Source: Hydrogenophilus thiooxidans (lineage in GTDB: Bacteria; Pseudomonadota; Gammaproteobacteria; Burkholderiales; Rhodocyclaceae). Taken from it: 50,540 nt of DNA. The stretch covers positions 1 to 50,540 of the forward strand of contig NZ_JAHLSY010000015.1 in the NCBI RefSeq assembly GCF_019049855.1, written 5' to 3'. The notes under the pieces are model-generated. The model saw only the letters and a list, made by a program, of their open reading frames with translations, was not told the origin of the DNA and searched no databases. This document shows, piece after piece, positions 19,255 through 28,233 of this stretch (the first letter of the stretch is position 1; each line of letters opens with the position of its first letter). A program made the translations under genes and the position numbers.

Positions 19255-20685
19255 TTATTGGGGGTGGGACTGGGGGACGGGCGGGCGGTTTGCGTTCGGG
19301 GCGTCGTCTGGGGGCAAAAGGGTTTTGGCGCTCGCGGCGATTGCTGCGATCCGTGCGGCACGAATGCGCTCCGCAATGCGGCGGGGGTCACCGGCCGCGC
19401 TTTGGGCGATCTTCGCGGTGGGAATGGCGCGCGCCGCAGTAAGCGCCTGTTCCCAAAGGGTGCGAACGGGCGCGTAATCGACGACCAAGGGGGGGCGCGC
19501 TGTGGCGTCGCATTCGCACGCGGCAAGGAGCTGCGCAAACCGCGCCGGGCGGCGCAATGCGTCGCACCGTTCCAAAACTTTGAGGCGCGTTGCCGGCCGC
19601 AGACGCCTTCCTTGGTGGATGAGACCGTGTTCGCGCGCTACCAGCACCGCGAGCGCGCGACAGTCGTTGGGGGCTTTCAGGCGTCGGCTCACCGTTTCGG
19701 CCAAACAGGCACCGCGGGCTTCGTGTCCGTAGTGGTGGGGTAGGATTTCGGCGGGTGTTGCGCCTTTGCCCAGATCGTGCAGCAGCACCGCCCAACGCAC
19801 CGCAAGAGGCAAACCTTGGCGGGCGCTGTTGCCAAGCGCGAGCAGCGTGTGGGTGCCGACATCCCCTTCCGGGTGGTAGCGTTCGGGCTGCGGCACACCA
19901 AAAAGCGCGGCGAGTTCGGGGATGAGCGCCTTAAGGGCGCCGGTCTCTTGCAAGAGTGCGATCATGCGTTGCGGCGCGGCTTCCATGAGGCCGCGCGCGA
20001 ACTCCTGCCAGACCCGTTCGGGGGTGAGCGCGGCAAGCTCGCCGCTTTGGGCGATCGCCGCGATCAGTTCCCGGGTTTCCGGTGCGACGGTGAACGTGGT
20101 GAAGCGGGCCGCGAACCGGGCGACGCGCAGCACCCGCAGCGGGTCTTCAACGAACGCGGGGCTCACGTGACGCAGGATCTGGCGTTTTAGGTCCGCTACA
20201 CCCCCGTAGGGGTCGATGAGCGTGCCATCGGGCGCTACCGCGATCGCGTTGATCGTGAGGTCGCGGCGTGCCAGGTCGGCTTCGAGCGTGACGTCGGGCG
20301 CGGCGTAGCAGGTAAACCCTTTGTAGCCACGGCTACTTTTGCGCTCGGTGCGCGCCAGGGCATACTCTTCGCCCGTTTTCGGGTGAAGAAAGACGGGAAA
20401 GTCTTTGCCCACCGGTCGGAAACCGCGGGCAGTGAGGGCTTCCGGGGTGGCGCCGACCACCACCCAGTCGCGGTCATGGACAGGCAGCCCGAGGAGTGCG
20501 TCGCGCACCGCGCCACCGACGAGATAGACATCGAGCCCCGCGACCAAGGGGTCGGGGGGTGCGAGCTGCAAGCGGGCGCGCAGCGTTTCACGCGAAGGGG
20601 AAGGGGGCGGTAGCGCGGCCGGAGCAGCATTTGCTTCCGCGTCGTTGCGCACGCTGCCGGACGGTTCGGGAAGCGGTGGCACCAT
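19255..20685 (-). CDS. cca: Multifunctional CCA-adding tRNA nucleotidyltransferase
   Basis: Adds or repairs the 3'-CCA end of tRNAs. The 476-residue protein carries the nucleotidyltransferase motif [13 protein letters not shown], the catalytic carboxylates in [13 protein letters not shown], the family motifs [11 protein letters not shown] and [16 protein letters not shown], and an HD domain ([16 protein letters not shown]) as in the class II bacterial enzymes with phosphodiesterase activity. The ATG directly follows the TAA of the NDUFA9-like gene. The first 45 residues are a Pro/Ala-rich extension and could include a mis-chosen start. Confidence 0.95.
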   Translation of the reverse strand: MVPPLPEPSGSVRNDAEANAAPAALPPPSPSRETLRARLQLAPPDPLVAGLDVYLVGGAVRDALLGLPVHDRDWVVVGATPEALTARGFRPVGKDFPVFLHPKTGEEYALARTERKSSRGYKGFTCYAAPDVTLEADLARRDLTINAIAVAPDGTLIDPYGGVADLKRQILRHVSPAFVEDPLRVLRVARFAARFTTFTVAPETRELIAAIAQSGELAALTPERVWQEFARGLMEAAPQRMIALLQETGALKALIPELAALFGVPQPERYHPEGDVGTHTLLALGNSARQGLPLAVRWAVLLHDLGKGATPAEILPHHYGHEARGACLAETVSRRLKAPNDCRALAVLVAREHGLIHQGRRLRPATRLKVLERCDALRRPARFAQLLAACECDATARPPLVVDYAPVRTLWEQALTAARAIPTAKIAQSAAGDPRRIAERIRAARIAAIAASAKTLLPPDDAPNANRPPVPQSHPQ

Positions 20686-21663
20686 TTAGCCTGTATGGCG
20701 ACGCCGCCACTCGGCGTAATGCGCGCGATAGGTGTCGTGCGCGAGGTATTCGGGCGCAATGGCTTCGAGTGCCGTCGGGGTGAGCCCAAAGGGAAGCGGC
20801 GAGCCGTCGACGACGTTGGGCACTTCGAGTGACCGCAGGTTGTCCGGGGTGAGCGGTGGATTGGGAAGAAGGGCCATGAGGCGCGCTTGCAGGAAGGCGA
20901 GGCGATCCGGCAACGCGATCACGGGACGCGGATGGCCGGAGAGGCGCGCGGCATAGTCGACGAGCGCTTTGAGGGTATAGACGCGCGGGCCACCCAACGG
21001 GTAGCTCTGTCCGATGCTTTCCGGCGTTTCCAGCGCGGTCAAGATTACCGAGGCGACGTCGCCGACATAGACGGGTTGGAGTTTCGCGTCGGCTTTTCCG
21101 ATGGGCAGTACCGGTGCCCAGCGAGCCAGACGGGCAAAGAGGTTGAGGAAGGAGTCGCCGGGGCCGAAGACGACGCTCGGGCGCAGGATCGTCCATTGGG
21201 TGGGGTTCTCGCTGCCTGCGGCGTCGAGCACGGTGCGGATCGCAGCTTCACCTGCGGCTTTGCTGCGCAGATATTCGGATGGCGCAGTGGGCGACGCACC
21301 ATTGGCGCTGATGTGGATGAAGCGGGAAACGCCGGTGTCGCGGCACGCGGTGGCGAGCCGTTTGGGCCATTCGACGTGTGCCTGCGCAAAATCGGGGCCA
21401 AACGGGGCGCCAGCGCGGGAGTGGAGGATGCCGACGAGGTTGACGACAAGATCGGCACCACGCACCAACGCAGTGAGTGCCGGCACGGTGCGCTCTTTGA
21501 GTTCGACCACTTCGGCGGTGGGCAGTAGAAGGAGTTCGCGGGCGTTTTGCCAGCGCCGGGTGGGGATGATGAGCCGCCAGCCGCGGGCAGTAAGGCGGTT
21601 TGCCAGGTGGCGGCCGATGAAGCCGGTGCCGCCAAAGAGGACTGCAGTGGGTTTGTGGGTCAT
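20686..21663 (-). CDS. NDUFA9-like NAD(P)-binding Rossmann protein
   Basis: 325-residue atypical short-chain dehydrogenase. It has the nucleotide loop FGGTGFIGRHLANRL near the N-terminus, LVNLVGILH, FIHISANGASPTAPSEYLRS with the Y-x3-K pair, and VFGPGDSFLNLF. This is the complex I NDUFA9 subfamily. The bacterial members are common in proteobacteria but mostly uncharacterised, with a possible quinone or respiratory link. The stop codon abuts the cca start and the start overlaps the lytic transglycosylase stop by 4 bases. Confidence 0.9.
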   Translation of the reverse strand: MTHKPTAVLFGGTGFIGRHLANRLTARGWRLIIPTRRWQNARELLLLPTAEVVELKERTVPALTALVRGADLVVNLVGILHSRAGAPFGPDFAQAHVEWPKRLATACRDTGVSRFIHISANGASPTAPSEYLRSKAAGEAAIRTVLDAAGSENPTQWTILRPSVVFGPGDSFLNLFARLARWAPVLPIGKADAKLQPVYVGDVASVILTALETPESIGQSYPLGGPRVYTLKALVDYAARLSGHPRPVIALPDRLAFLQARLMALLPNPPLTPDNLRSLEVPNVVDGSPLPFGLTPTALEAIAPEYLAHDTYRAHYAEWRRRHTG

Positions 21664-23696
21664 GGCGTCTCCTTGTCGGTGAAGTGGGCTGAGCGAAGCC
21701 GTTCGTTCAGAGCCGAAAGTTGCGGTTGGGCATTGCCGGTTGGCAGAAGTAGCGCCGAGAGCGGTTTGGGGCTGCCGAGGAGATGGCTGTAGATCACGGT
21801 GTTGGCGAGCACCTTGCGGACGTATTCGCGGGTTTCGTCGAGCGGAAGGAGCTCGATGTAGCGCAGCGCATCAAGAAGCGCCCCGTCCCCGGCAAGATCG
21901 AGCCGGTAGCGCAGACGGCCGATCCGGCCGGGACCGGCGTTGTAGGCGCCCGTGGCGAGTACCGGGTGACCGTCGAGCTGTTCGGTCATGAGGCGCAGGT
22001 AGGTAATGCCAAAGCGCAGGTTGGTTTCCGGCTCGAGGAGTTGGTTGGGGTGAAAGCGCCGTTCGTTGCGCTTTTGGGCGAGCCATTTGCCCGTTGCGGG
22101 CATCACCTGCATCAGCCCCAGCGCGCCGCTGGTGGAGCGGGCATCGGCGCGGAAGCGGCTCTCTTGGCGCATCACGCCATAGACCCAGGCGGGGTCGACC
22201 CCTTCGGCCTGCGCGGTGGCTAGGACGCTTGCGCGCCATGGGGTGGGGTAGCGCAGTGACCACGCGGTGCGGTCGTCGCTGCGCTCGAGGAGCCGAATCG
22301 CGGCGTCAAAGCGGCCGTCCTCGGCAAAAAGGGCGGCAGCGGCGTGGCGCGCTGCGGCGGCGTCAGCCCCTTTCCACCGTTCGGCAAGGAGTTCGAGCTC
22401 GCGGAAGGCTTCGGTCTCCCATCCGCGGCGCAAAAAGGCGCGGATGGCGGCCACCTGCGGATCGGCGGCAACCCTTTGCCGCGCGGTGGTGGGAATTGGG
22501 GGTTCCGAGGGGATGGTGCGCGGCTGTTGCAGCAGTTCCGCGGCAAGTAGGCCAAAGAAGTGGTCGGCTTGGGCGAGTTCGGCAAAAAGCGCTCGGGCGC
22601 TGTCACTCTTACCAAGCGCCTTGAGGGTCCAGGCGCGCCAGAAACGCCAAGCTGGCGCTTCGCGTTCGGCAACCGTCAACTGCTCCAGGAGCCGCCAGGC
22701 GGTGAGCCACTGCTCTTCGGCGATCGCCATACGGATCTGCCAGGCGAGCGGTTCGCGCCAAACGGCGCTGGGGGTGAGTTCTTTGCTCCACCCAGGTGCT
22801 TCGGGCTCGCCCCGTTTGGCGGCGGTGAGAAACGCGGCGCGGGCTACCGTTTCGGCAAGCAGTGGGGGGAGCGTGCTGCGCTCGGCCCAGGCGCGTTGTG
22901 GGTGTTCGCGAGCGAGCGCCAGGAGGCGCTGCGCCGCGTCAAAGGGCAGCACAGCACTCTTTTCGGGGAGGAGTTCGCGCCACGGGGCAGCCGCTTTTTC
23001 CCCTTTTTCGAAAGCGGTGGCAAGCGCTCGCTCAATGAGCCACGCTTCGGGGATGAGGCGCTGCGCAAGGGCAGCGCGGAAATAGGCGGCGCACGCCTCA
23101 TTGGGGGTGGTGAGCTCGGCTAAGAGCGACCGCGCCGTTTCCCGTTCAAGGGGCGAAGAGGTAGCAGCGGTGGCAAGGCGCGTCTGCGCCAGCCAGCAGC
23201 GGCTGGTGGGATCGTGTCGCAGCAGCGCTTCGAGGTGACGGCGCGCTTCGGGCCACGCTTCGCGCTCGACCGCTTTTTGGATGAGCGCCCGCCGAACCCG
23301 GTCGGCGGCGCCGCTCCCAGCGTGGTTTTCGAGAAAGCGAGTAACGGTTTCGCGGCTGAGGGTGGGGTCATCGCGTAAAATCTGCAGGCTCATGCGCCAC
23401 GCGGTAACGGTGGGGCCCAGGGGGTCGGCGCGGGTCTGTGGTTCGAGCGCAAGAAGGGTTTCCAGGTCACCGCGGGCAAACGCGGTGCGGGCGCGCGCCA
23501 CCGCGTCTTCAACCGGTTTGGCCGCAGGCGGTTTGGTTGCCAGCGCTTTGGTAGCGGTATGCGGCGAAGCAGCCGCAAGCGGCAAGACCAGGAGGCTTGC
23601 GCCAGCAAAAAGAAGCAGCGTAAGCTGCCGCCAACGAACCGGGCGAAGCGACAGGGCGCAGCGATTCATCGGGGGAAAAAGGAAACGAGGAGTCAT
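21660..23696 (-). CDS. slt: Soluble lytic murein transglycosylase
   Basis: Periplasmic enzyme that cleaves peptidoglycan to 1,6-anhydromuropeptides. It has a Sec signal (hydrophobic segment LTLLLFAGASLLVLPLAAA), a long alpha-superhelical domain of TPR-like repeats (about 60-480), and a C-terminal SLT domain. That domain carries the catalytic Glu512 in MRQESRFRADARSTSG, then ALGLMQVMPATG and GAYNAGPGR. Total length is 678 aa from 23696. A second ATG at 23669 would still leave a signal peptide. A longer frame reaching 23777 is rejected because it would cover the divergent cyclo-ligase start. Confidence 0.92.
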   Translation of the reverse strand: MTPRFLFPPMNRCALSLRPVRWRQLTLLLFAGASLLVLPLAAASPHTATKALATKPPAAKPVEDAVARARTAFARGDLETLLALEPQTRADPLGPTVTAWRMSLQILRDDPTLSRETVTRFLENHAGSGAADRVRRALIQKAVEREAWPEARRHLEALLRHDPTSRCWLAQTRLATAATSSPLERETARSLLAELTTPNEACAAYFRAALAQRLIPEAWLIERALATAFEKGEKAAAPWRELLPEKSAVLPFDAAQRLLALAREHPQRAWAERSTLPPLLAETVARAAFLTAAKRGEPEAPGWSKELTPSAVWREPLAWQIRMAIAEEQWLTAWRLLEQLTVAEREAPAWRFWRAWTLKALGKSDSARALFAELAQADHFFGLLAAELLQQPRTIPSEPPIPTTARQRVAADPQVAAIRAFLRRGWETEAFRELELLAERWKGADAAAARHAAAALFAEDGRFDAAIRLLERSDDRTAWSLRYPTPWRASVLATAQAEGVDPAWVYGVMRQESRFRADARSTSGALGLMQVMPATGKWLAQKRNERRFHPNQLLEPETNLRFGITYLRLMTEQLDGHPVLATGAYNAGPGRIGRLRYRLDLAGDGALLDALRYIELLPLDETREYVRKVLANTVIYSHLLGSPKPLSALLLPTGNAQPQLSALNERLRSAHFTDKETP
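23687..23692 (+). promoter_or_regulatory. Shine-Dalgarno fixing the TTG start of the cyclo-ligase
   Basis: GAGGAG sits 7 bases before the TTG at 23700. It supports that rare start over the first in-frame ATG further downstream, which lies after the beginning of the conserved family segment. It also supports it over ATGs far upstream that would read through the divergent slt gene. Confidence 0.65.
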
Positions 23697-23699
23697 CTT

Positions 23700-24290
23700 T
23701 TGATTGTACCTGATCCAAGCGTTCGGCAGGCGTTGCGGCGGCGCATGTTGGCCTGGCGGCGAGGGCTTGCGCCCCACGAGTGGGCGGCGTTGAACGGGAG
23801 GCTACTCGCGCATCTTGGCCGCTGGTGGCATGACTTCCGTGCCAGGCTAGCGGAGTCGCCCGTTTGGGTGGGACTCTATTGGCCGATGAAAGGGGAGCCC
23901 GATCTGCGTTCGCTCTTTGCTGACTGGCCATGGCGGGCGCTCCCCGCGGCCGTTGCGCCCCATTCGCCGCTTCTTTTTCGACCGTGGCACGAGGGGGTGC
24001 CGATGATCGACGATTGCTACGGGATTCCGACCCCCGCTTCCGCCGAAACGGTACGGCCCGAGGTGGTGTTTGCGCCGCTTGTGGCGTTTGATCGCCAAGG
24101 CTACCGGTTGGGGTACGGCGGCGGGTTTTATGATCGGACGCTCGCGGCGTGGCGTGCCGAGGGGTGGCAGGGGATCGCGGTGGGGGTGGGGTTTGCGGCG
24201 GCAGAGGTGGCGTCGCTCGCCCCAGAGGCGCACGATGTGGCGATGGATGTGGTGGTGAGCGACGCCGGGGTGGTGTATTCAGGTATTTGA
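23700..24290 (+). CDS. 5-formyltetrahydrofolate cyclo-ligase
   Basis: ATP-dependent conversion of 5-formyl-THF to 5,10-methenyl-THF in one-carbon metabolism (ygfA/fau family). The 196-residue length is normal for the family. Seen motifs are an N-terminal basic helix (SVRQALRRRMLAWRR), VGLYWPMKGEPDLR, VFAPLVAFDRQGYRLGYGGG followed by FYDRTL, and a C-terminal DVAMDVVVSDAGV. The start is a TTG with a strong ribosome site. The 3' end overlaps the convergent acyltransferase gene by 12 bases. A 6S RNA gene often precedes this gene in proteobacteria but is impossible here because slt starts only three bases away. Confidence 0.93.
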   Translation: MIVPDPSVRQALRRRMLAWRRGLAPHEWAALNGRLLAHLGRWWHDFRARLAESPVWVGLYWPMKGEPDLRSLFADWPWRALPAAVAPHSPLLFRPWHEGVPMIDDCYGIPTPASAETVRPEVVFAPLVAFDRQGYRLGYGGGFYDRTLAAWRAEGWQGIAVGVGFAAAEVASLAPEAHDVAMDVVVSDAGVVYSGI

Positions 24291-24938
24291 CGGTTGCAAG
24301 GCTGGATGACTGAAGTGCGTTTCGCTCAGCGATTTGAGGACTGTTGCGGGGTTGCCCGCGATGAGTACATGGGTTTCGGTGAATTTTCGTGTGACGATGC
24401 TGCCCAAGCCGACGATAGTAAAGTCACCAACGGCGCTTCCTGGGGCAAAGCGGACAGCCGAACCGATATAACAGTGGCGACCGATGGTGATATTCCGGTC
24501 ACGCACCCCCAAACCGTGCGCCCAGAATTGCGAGCCTCTTCCCGCGATCCAAGAATGGGCCCCCAAGCGGAAAACGCCGGCGATATCGAAGAAATGGTGG
24601 CTGGTGATCAAGGTATGGGGTTCGATGCGCAGTCGGCGTTCGTATGTGGTTTCCCTCGCCGCTGTCCACCAACCGCATTCAAACGTATTGTTGGGGCCAA
24701 TCGATGCGTGCTCGCCTATTTCGATGTGCATCGGACCGATGAAGCGGTTTCTCGATCCGATGGCACATCTGATGAGCTTAGCTTGGTCGACGGCAATGAC
24801 GGTTCCCCAGCCAATGGTCGCCTGTTCGATCGTGTATCCCAAGCAAAGGCGATAGCCCCAGCAGCGCAGGCTGTTGAAAGGTAGATGGGCGATGAGTTTG
24901 GCAACGGCCGTGCGGATGCGAGGATGGGAGAACCGCAT
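24279..24938 (-). CDS. Hexapeptide-repeat acyltransferase (colanic-acid type), lower G+C
   Basis: 219-residue left-handed beta-helix acyltransferase. Repeats extend through IEIGEHASIGPNNTFECGWW, ITIGRHCYIGSAVRFAPGSA and VGDFTIVGLGSIV, ending in ETHVLIAGNPATVLKSL. The catalytic His is probably within TLITSHHFFD. The start MRFSHPRIRTAV lies 9 bases after the ilvA stop; a longer frame would enter ilvA. By eye its base composition is clearly less G+C-rich than its neighbours, suggesting acquisition from elsewhere. It may modify a surface or capsular sugar. Confidence 0.88.
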   Translation of the reverse strand: MRFSHPRIRTAVAKLIAHLPFNSLRCWGYRLCLGYTIEQATIGWGTVIAVDQAKLIRCAIGSRNRFIGPMHIEIGEHASIGPNNTFECGWWTAARETTYERRLRIEPHTLITSHHFFDIAGVFRLGAHSWIAGRGSQFWAHGLGVRDRNITIGRHCYIGSAVRFAPGSAVGDFTIVGLGSIVTRKFTETHVLIAGNPATVLKSLSETHFSHPALQPSNT

Positions 24939-24946
24939 GATTGGCT

Positions 24947-26488
24947 TCACCCCGCCGCCAAAAAGAGCGCGTACGCCGGGTTGTGGGTCTCTTCTTCCCA
25001 TTCGTAGCCTAGGCGGTCGAGGAACGCGCGGAATTCGGCCTCTTCTTCAGGTGGGACCTGCATTCCCGCCAGCACCCGGCCGTAATCGGAGCCGTGGTTG
25101 CGGTAGTGGAACAGGCTGATGTTCCAGTCGGCGCGCAATTCGGAGAGGAATTTCATCAGCGCGCCGGGACGCTCGGGGAAGACGAAACGATAGAGGCGCT
25201 CGTTGCGGATGTGGGGGGCGCGGCCACCCACCATATAGCGGACGTGGGTCTTCGCCAGTTCGTTGTCGGTGAGGTCGAGCGCGCGTAGCCCTGCGGCTTC
25301 GAGTTGTTGGATCAGGGTTGCCACTTCGTCGCGGTTGTGGATGGTGACGCCGACGAAGATGTGTGCTTCGTTCGGGTCGGCGAAGCGGTAGTTGAATTCG
25401 GTGATGTTGCGGTGCCCAAGGAGCTGGATGAAGGCTTTGAACGAGCCCGGCCGCTCCGGAATGGTCACCGCCAACACCGCTTCGCGCTGTTCACCCAGTT
25501 CGGCCCGTTCGGCGACGAAGCGCAGGCGGTCGAAGTTCATGTTCGCGCCAGAGGCGACCGCAATGAGGGTTTGGCCGGTGACCTGGTGGGTGCGTGCCCA
25601 CGCTTTGAGCCCGGCGACCGCGAGTGCGCCAGCCGGTTCGAGGATCGCGCGCGTCTCTTCGAACACGTCTTTGATCGCGGCGCAGATTTCGTCGTTGGAG
25701 ACGACCACCATCTCATCGACATATTGGCGGCAGAGGCGGAAGGTCTCTTCACCCACCTGCTTGACCGCAGCGCCGTCAGCGAAGAGGCCGACCTGCTCCA
25801 TCGCGATCCGTTCGCCCGCGGCAAGGGAGCGGGTCATCGCGTCGGCGTCTTCCGCTTCGACGCCGATCACGCGAATGTCGGGGCGCAGCGCTTTGAGGTA
25901 GGCGGCAACGCCAGCGATCAGGCCGCCGCCGCCCACGCCACAGAAGACGGCGTGTAACGGCTCCGGGTGCTGCCGCAAGAGCTCCATGCCGATGGTCCCT
26001 TGGCCAGCGATGACGTCAGGGTCGTCGAACGGATGCACGAACGTGAGTTGTTCTTCTTCGGCAAGCCGCAGCGCGTAGGCGTAGGCGTCGGAGTACGATT
26101 CGCCTGCGAGCACCGCTTCTCCACCCCGCGCGCGGACCGCTTCGACTTTGATGAGCGGGGTGGTGGTGGGCATTACGATCACCGCGCGCACCGGTTTGCC
26201 GCGCCGCTCACCGATGGTTTTGGCCGACAATGCCACGCCTTGCGCATGGTTGCCGGCGCTGGCGCAGATCACGCCACGGTCGAGTTGTTCTTCGGAGAGA
26301 TGGACGATCTTGTTGTAGGCACCGCGCAGTTTGAAGCTGAAGACCGGTTGCAGGTCTTCGCGTTTGATCCACACCTGATTGCCGGTGCGGCGGCTCAAGG
26401 TCGGTGCGAACTGCAGCGGGGTTTCGCGGGCGACTTCGTAGACACGCGCGGTGAGGATCCGTTTCAGGTAGTGGGTGGCGTCAGACAT
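24947..26488 (-). CDS. ilvA: Biosynthetic L-threonine dehydratase
   Basis: PLP enzyme converting threonine to 2-oxobutyrate, the first step to isoleucine. It is 513 aa, the long biosynthetic form. The PLP lysine is in FSFKLRGAYNK (K53). The glycine-rich phosphate loop is CGVGGGGLIAG and the catalytic-site Asn region is SAGNHAQGVALSA. Two C-terminal ACT-like regulatory repeats (from about 325) contain the characteristic FPERPGAL and IPERPGSF segments and are expected to bind isoleucine and valine. The start overlaps the 3' end of hprK by 25 bases. Confidence 0.97.
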   Translation of the reverse strand: MSDATHYLKRILTARVYEVARETPLQFAPTLSRRTGNQVWIKREDLQPVFSFKLRGAYNKIVHLSEEQLDRGVICASAGNHAQGVALSAKTIGERRGKPVRAVIVMPTTTPLIKVEAVRARGGEAVLAGESYSDAYAYALRLAEEEQLTFVHPFDDPDVIAGQGTIGMELLRQHPEPLHAVFCGVGGGGLIAGVAAYLKALRPDIRVIGVEAEDADAMTRSLAAGERIAMEQVGLFADGAAVKQVGEETFRLCRQYVDEMVVVSNDEICAAIKDVFEETRAILEPAGALAVAGLKAWARTHQVTGQTLIAVASGANMNFDRLRFVAERAELGEQREAVLAVTIPERPGSFKAFIQLLGHRNITEFNYRFADPNEAHIFVGVTIHNRDEVATLIQQLEAAGLRALDLTDNELAKTHVRYMVGGRAPHIRNERLYRFVFPERPGALMKFLSELRADWNISLFHYRNHGSDYGRVLAGMQVPPEEEAEFRAFLDRLGYEWEEETHNPAYALFLAAG

Positions 26489-27429
26489 CGTTGTGCCTCT
26501 TGTTCGAGCAGTTTTTCGTGGCGGTCGAGGAATTCTTGGGTGGAATCGATTCCGCGCAGTTTGAGGACAAAATTGCGTACCGCAGCTTCCAGGAGCACAG
26601 CCATGTTGCGTCCCGGCGCAACGGGCAGGGTGACGCGGGGGATCGCAACGCCAAGGATCTCTTGTCGCTCTTCTTCCATTTGCAGCCGTGGCAACGGGGT
26701 GGTTTCCGGGCTGAGGCGCTTGAGGTGGGTGATGAGGCGCAGGCGCATCTTGCGCCGTACCGCGGTTTCGCCGAAGATGGTGCGGATGTCAAGGAGTCCC
26801 AGTCCCCGGACTTCGAGGTAGTTTTGCAGCAGTTCCGGGCAGCGCCCTTCGAGTTCGTAGGGGGAGATGCGGGCCACTTCCACCGCGTCGTCGGCAACCA
26901 GCCCGTGGCCGCGCGTGACCAGTTCCAGTGCCAGTTCCGATTTGCCCGTGCCCGCTTCACCGGTGATCAATACCCCGACGCCGAGCACGTCCATCAGCAC
27001 GCCGTGCAAAATCGTCCGCTCCGCCAGCATGCGCGCGATCTTCAAGCGGAAGCGGTCGATCACTTCGGCGGCAGGACGCGGCGAGGTCAAGAGCGCGATC
27101 GCGTGGTCGCGGCAGAGCTCTTCGAGTACGCCGGGGACGGTGCAGCCGTCGGCGACGATGATCGCGGGCGGGCGCGCCGCGGTGATTTCGGAGAGGACGT
27201 AGCGGATTTTTTCGTTGGGTTGCTTCGCGGACCACGCGAGTTCGGCCGAGCCGACCACTTGCAGGCGTTCGGGGTGGATCAGGTTCAGGTGGCCGACGAG
27301 GTCGGCCGGCCAGATGTGGGTGTCGGTGACACGCACCGTGCGCGTGAGGTCCCCACAGCGGTGCACGAGCGCAAGCGGCTCTGCTAACGCCGCAACGAGC
27401 GCCGCGACGGTGGTTTCGCGCACGGCCAT
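26464..27429 (-). CDS. hprK: HPr kinase/phosphorylase
   Basis: Bifunctional serine kinase/phosphorylase acting on HPr-type proteins. It is 321 aa with Walker A GEAGTGKSE (157-165), the conserved histidine in LHGVLMDVLGVGVL (H142), and the signature RGLGLLDIRTIFGETAVR. In betaproteobacteria it normally sits beside ptsN and the phosphotransferase components. Here ptsN is directly upstream but the usual rapZ/HPr/EI genes do not follow; ilvA does instead. Confidence 0.96.
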   Translation of the reverse strand: MAVRETTVAALVAALAEPLALVHRCGDLTRTVRVTDTHIWPADLVGHLNLIHPERLQVVGSAELAWSAKQPNEKIRYVLSEITAARPPAIIVADGCTVPGVLEELCRDHAIALLTSPRPAAEVIDRFRLKIARMLAERTILHGVLMDVLGVGVLITGEAGTGKSELALELVTRGHGLVADDAVEVARISPYELEGRCPELLQNYLEVRGLGLLDIRTIFGETAVRRKMRLRLITHLKRLSPETTPLPRLQMEEERQEILGVAIPRVTLPVAPGRNMAVLLEAAVRNFVLKLRGIDSTQEFLDRHEKLLEQEAQRCLTPPTT

Positions 27430-27440
27430 CGCGGCGCTCC

Positions 27441-27896
27441 TTACGCGCGAAACGCGGCGCGCAACGCTTCTGGGGTTTCGGCCGAAAGGATCGCTTCGCG
27501 CACCTCTGGACGACTGAGCCGCTCGGCGAGCTCCGAGAGGATTTCCAGGTGCGTTTCGGTGGCTTGTTCCGGCACGAGGAGCGCGACGACGATCGTGACC
27601 GGCTGGTTGTCGACCGCGTCGAAGTCTACCGGTTGCGCCAAACGCAGGATCGCGATGCGCGGTTCGGTTAGCCCCGGAACCCGGGCATGAGGGATCGCGA
27701 TGCCTTCTCCGAGCCCCGTCGAGCCGAGCCGTTCGCGTTCGATCAGCGCGGAAAAGAGCTTACCTGCGTCACACCCTTGTTCCGCGAACGCTTCGGCAAC
27801 CTTTTCCAACACCCGCTTTTTGCTCGATGCGTCGACATCGAGCCGTACCTGTGCGGTAGCGATGAGCGATGCAAGCAGATCCATTGTCGTCGTCAT
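27441..27896 (-). CDS. ptsN: Nitrogen-regulatory PTS IIA component
   Basis: 151-residue EIIA-Ntr with the phosphorylatable His70 in GEGIAIPHARV and the surrounding PTS EIIA type 2 fold (ERERLGSTGLGEG, VTIVVALLVPE, HLEILSELAERL). The start MTTTMDLLASL overlaps the hpf stop in an ATGA, which fixes it against a longer frame. It receives phosphate from the Ntr PTS chain and regulates potassium and nitrogen metabolism in relatives. Confidence 0.95.
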   Translation of the reverse strand: MTTTMDLLASLIATAQVRLDVDASSKKRVLEKVAEAFAEQGCDAGKLFSALIERERLGSTGLGEGIAIPHARVPGLTEPRIAILRLAQPVDFDAVDNQPVTIVVALLVPEQATETHLEILSELAERLSRPEVREAILSAETPEALRAAFRA

Positions 27897-28210
27897 TCGG
27901 CATCGGGCGCCGCCGGGCCGTTGTGGTGGTTGGTAACGATCTCTTTGTGCTTGCGTACTTGCCGGTCGAGTTTGTCGATCATCGCATCGATCGCGGCGTA
28001 GAGGTCGGCGCCGACCGCGTGCGCGTGGATGTCCTTGCCTTTGACGTGTAGCGTGCACTCCGCTTTTTGTTCGTTCTTTTCAACCGACAAGATGACATGG
28101 CAGCTGGTGACGTGGTCGAAGTGGCGGATGACATGCTCGAGCTTTTCGCGGGCGTATTGTTCGAGCGCTTCGGTGACTTCGACGTGACGACCCGTGATGT
28201 TGAGGTTCAT
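27893..28210 (-). CDS. hpf: Ribosome hibernation-promoting factor
   Basis: 105-residue HPF/YfiA-type protein starting MNLNITGRHVEVTEALEQYA. It has the beta-alpha-beta fold segments CHVILSVEKNEQKAECTLHV and DLYAAIDAMIDKLDRQVRKHKE. It stabilises inactive ribosomes in stationary phase. This is the short form without the C-terminal dimerisation domain. It lies 23 bases after rpoN and is coupled to ptsN by a 4-base overlap. Confidence 0.96.
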   Translation of the reverse strand: MNLNITGRHVEVTEALEQYAREKLEHVIRHFDHVTSCHVILSVEKNEQKAECTLHVKGKDIHAHAVGADLYAAIDAMIDKLDRQVRKHKEIVTNHHNGPAAPDAE

Positions 28211-28233
28211 GGAACGGTTCTCCTGAAGTGGTA

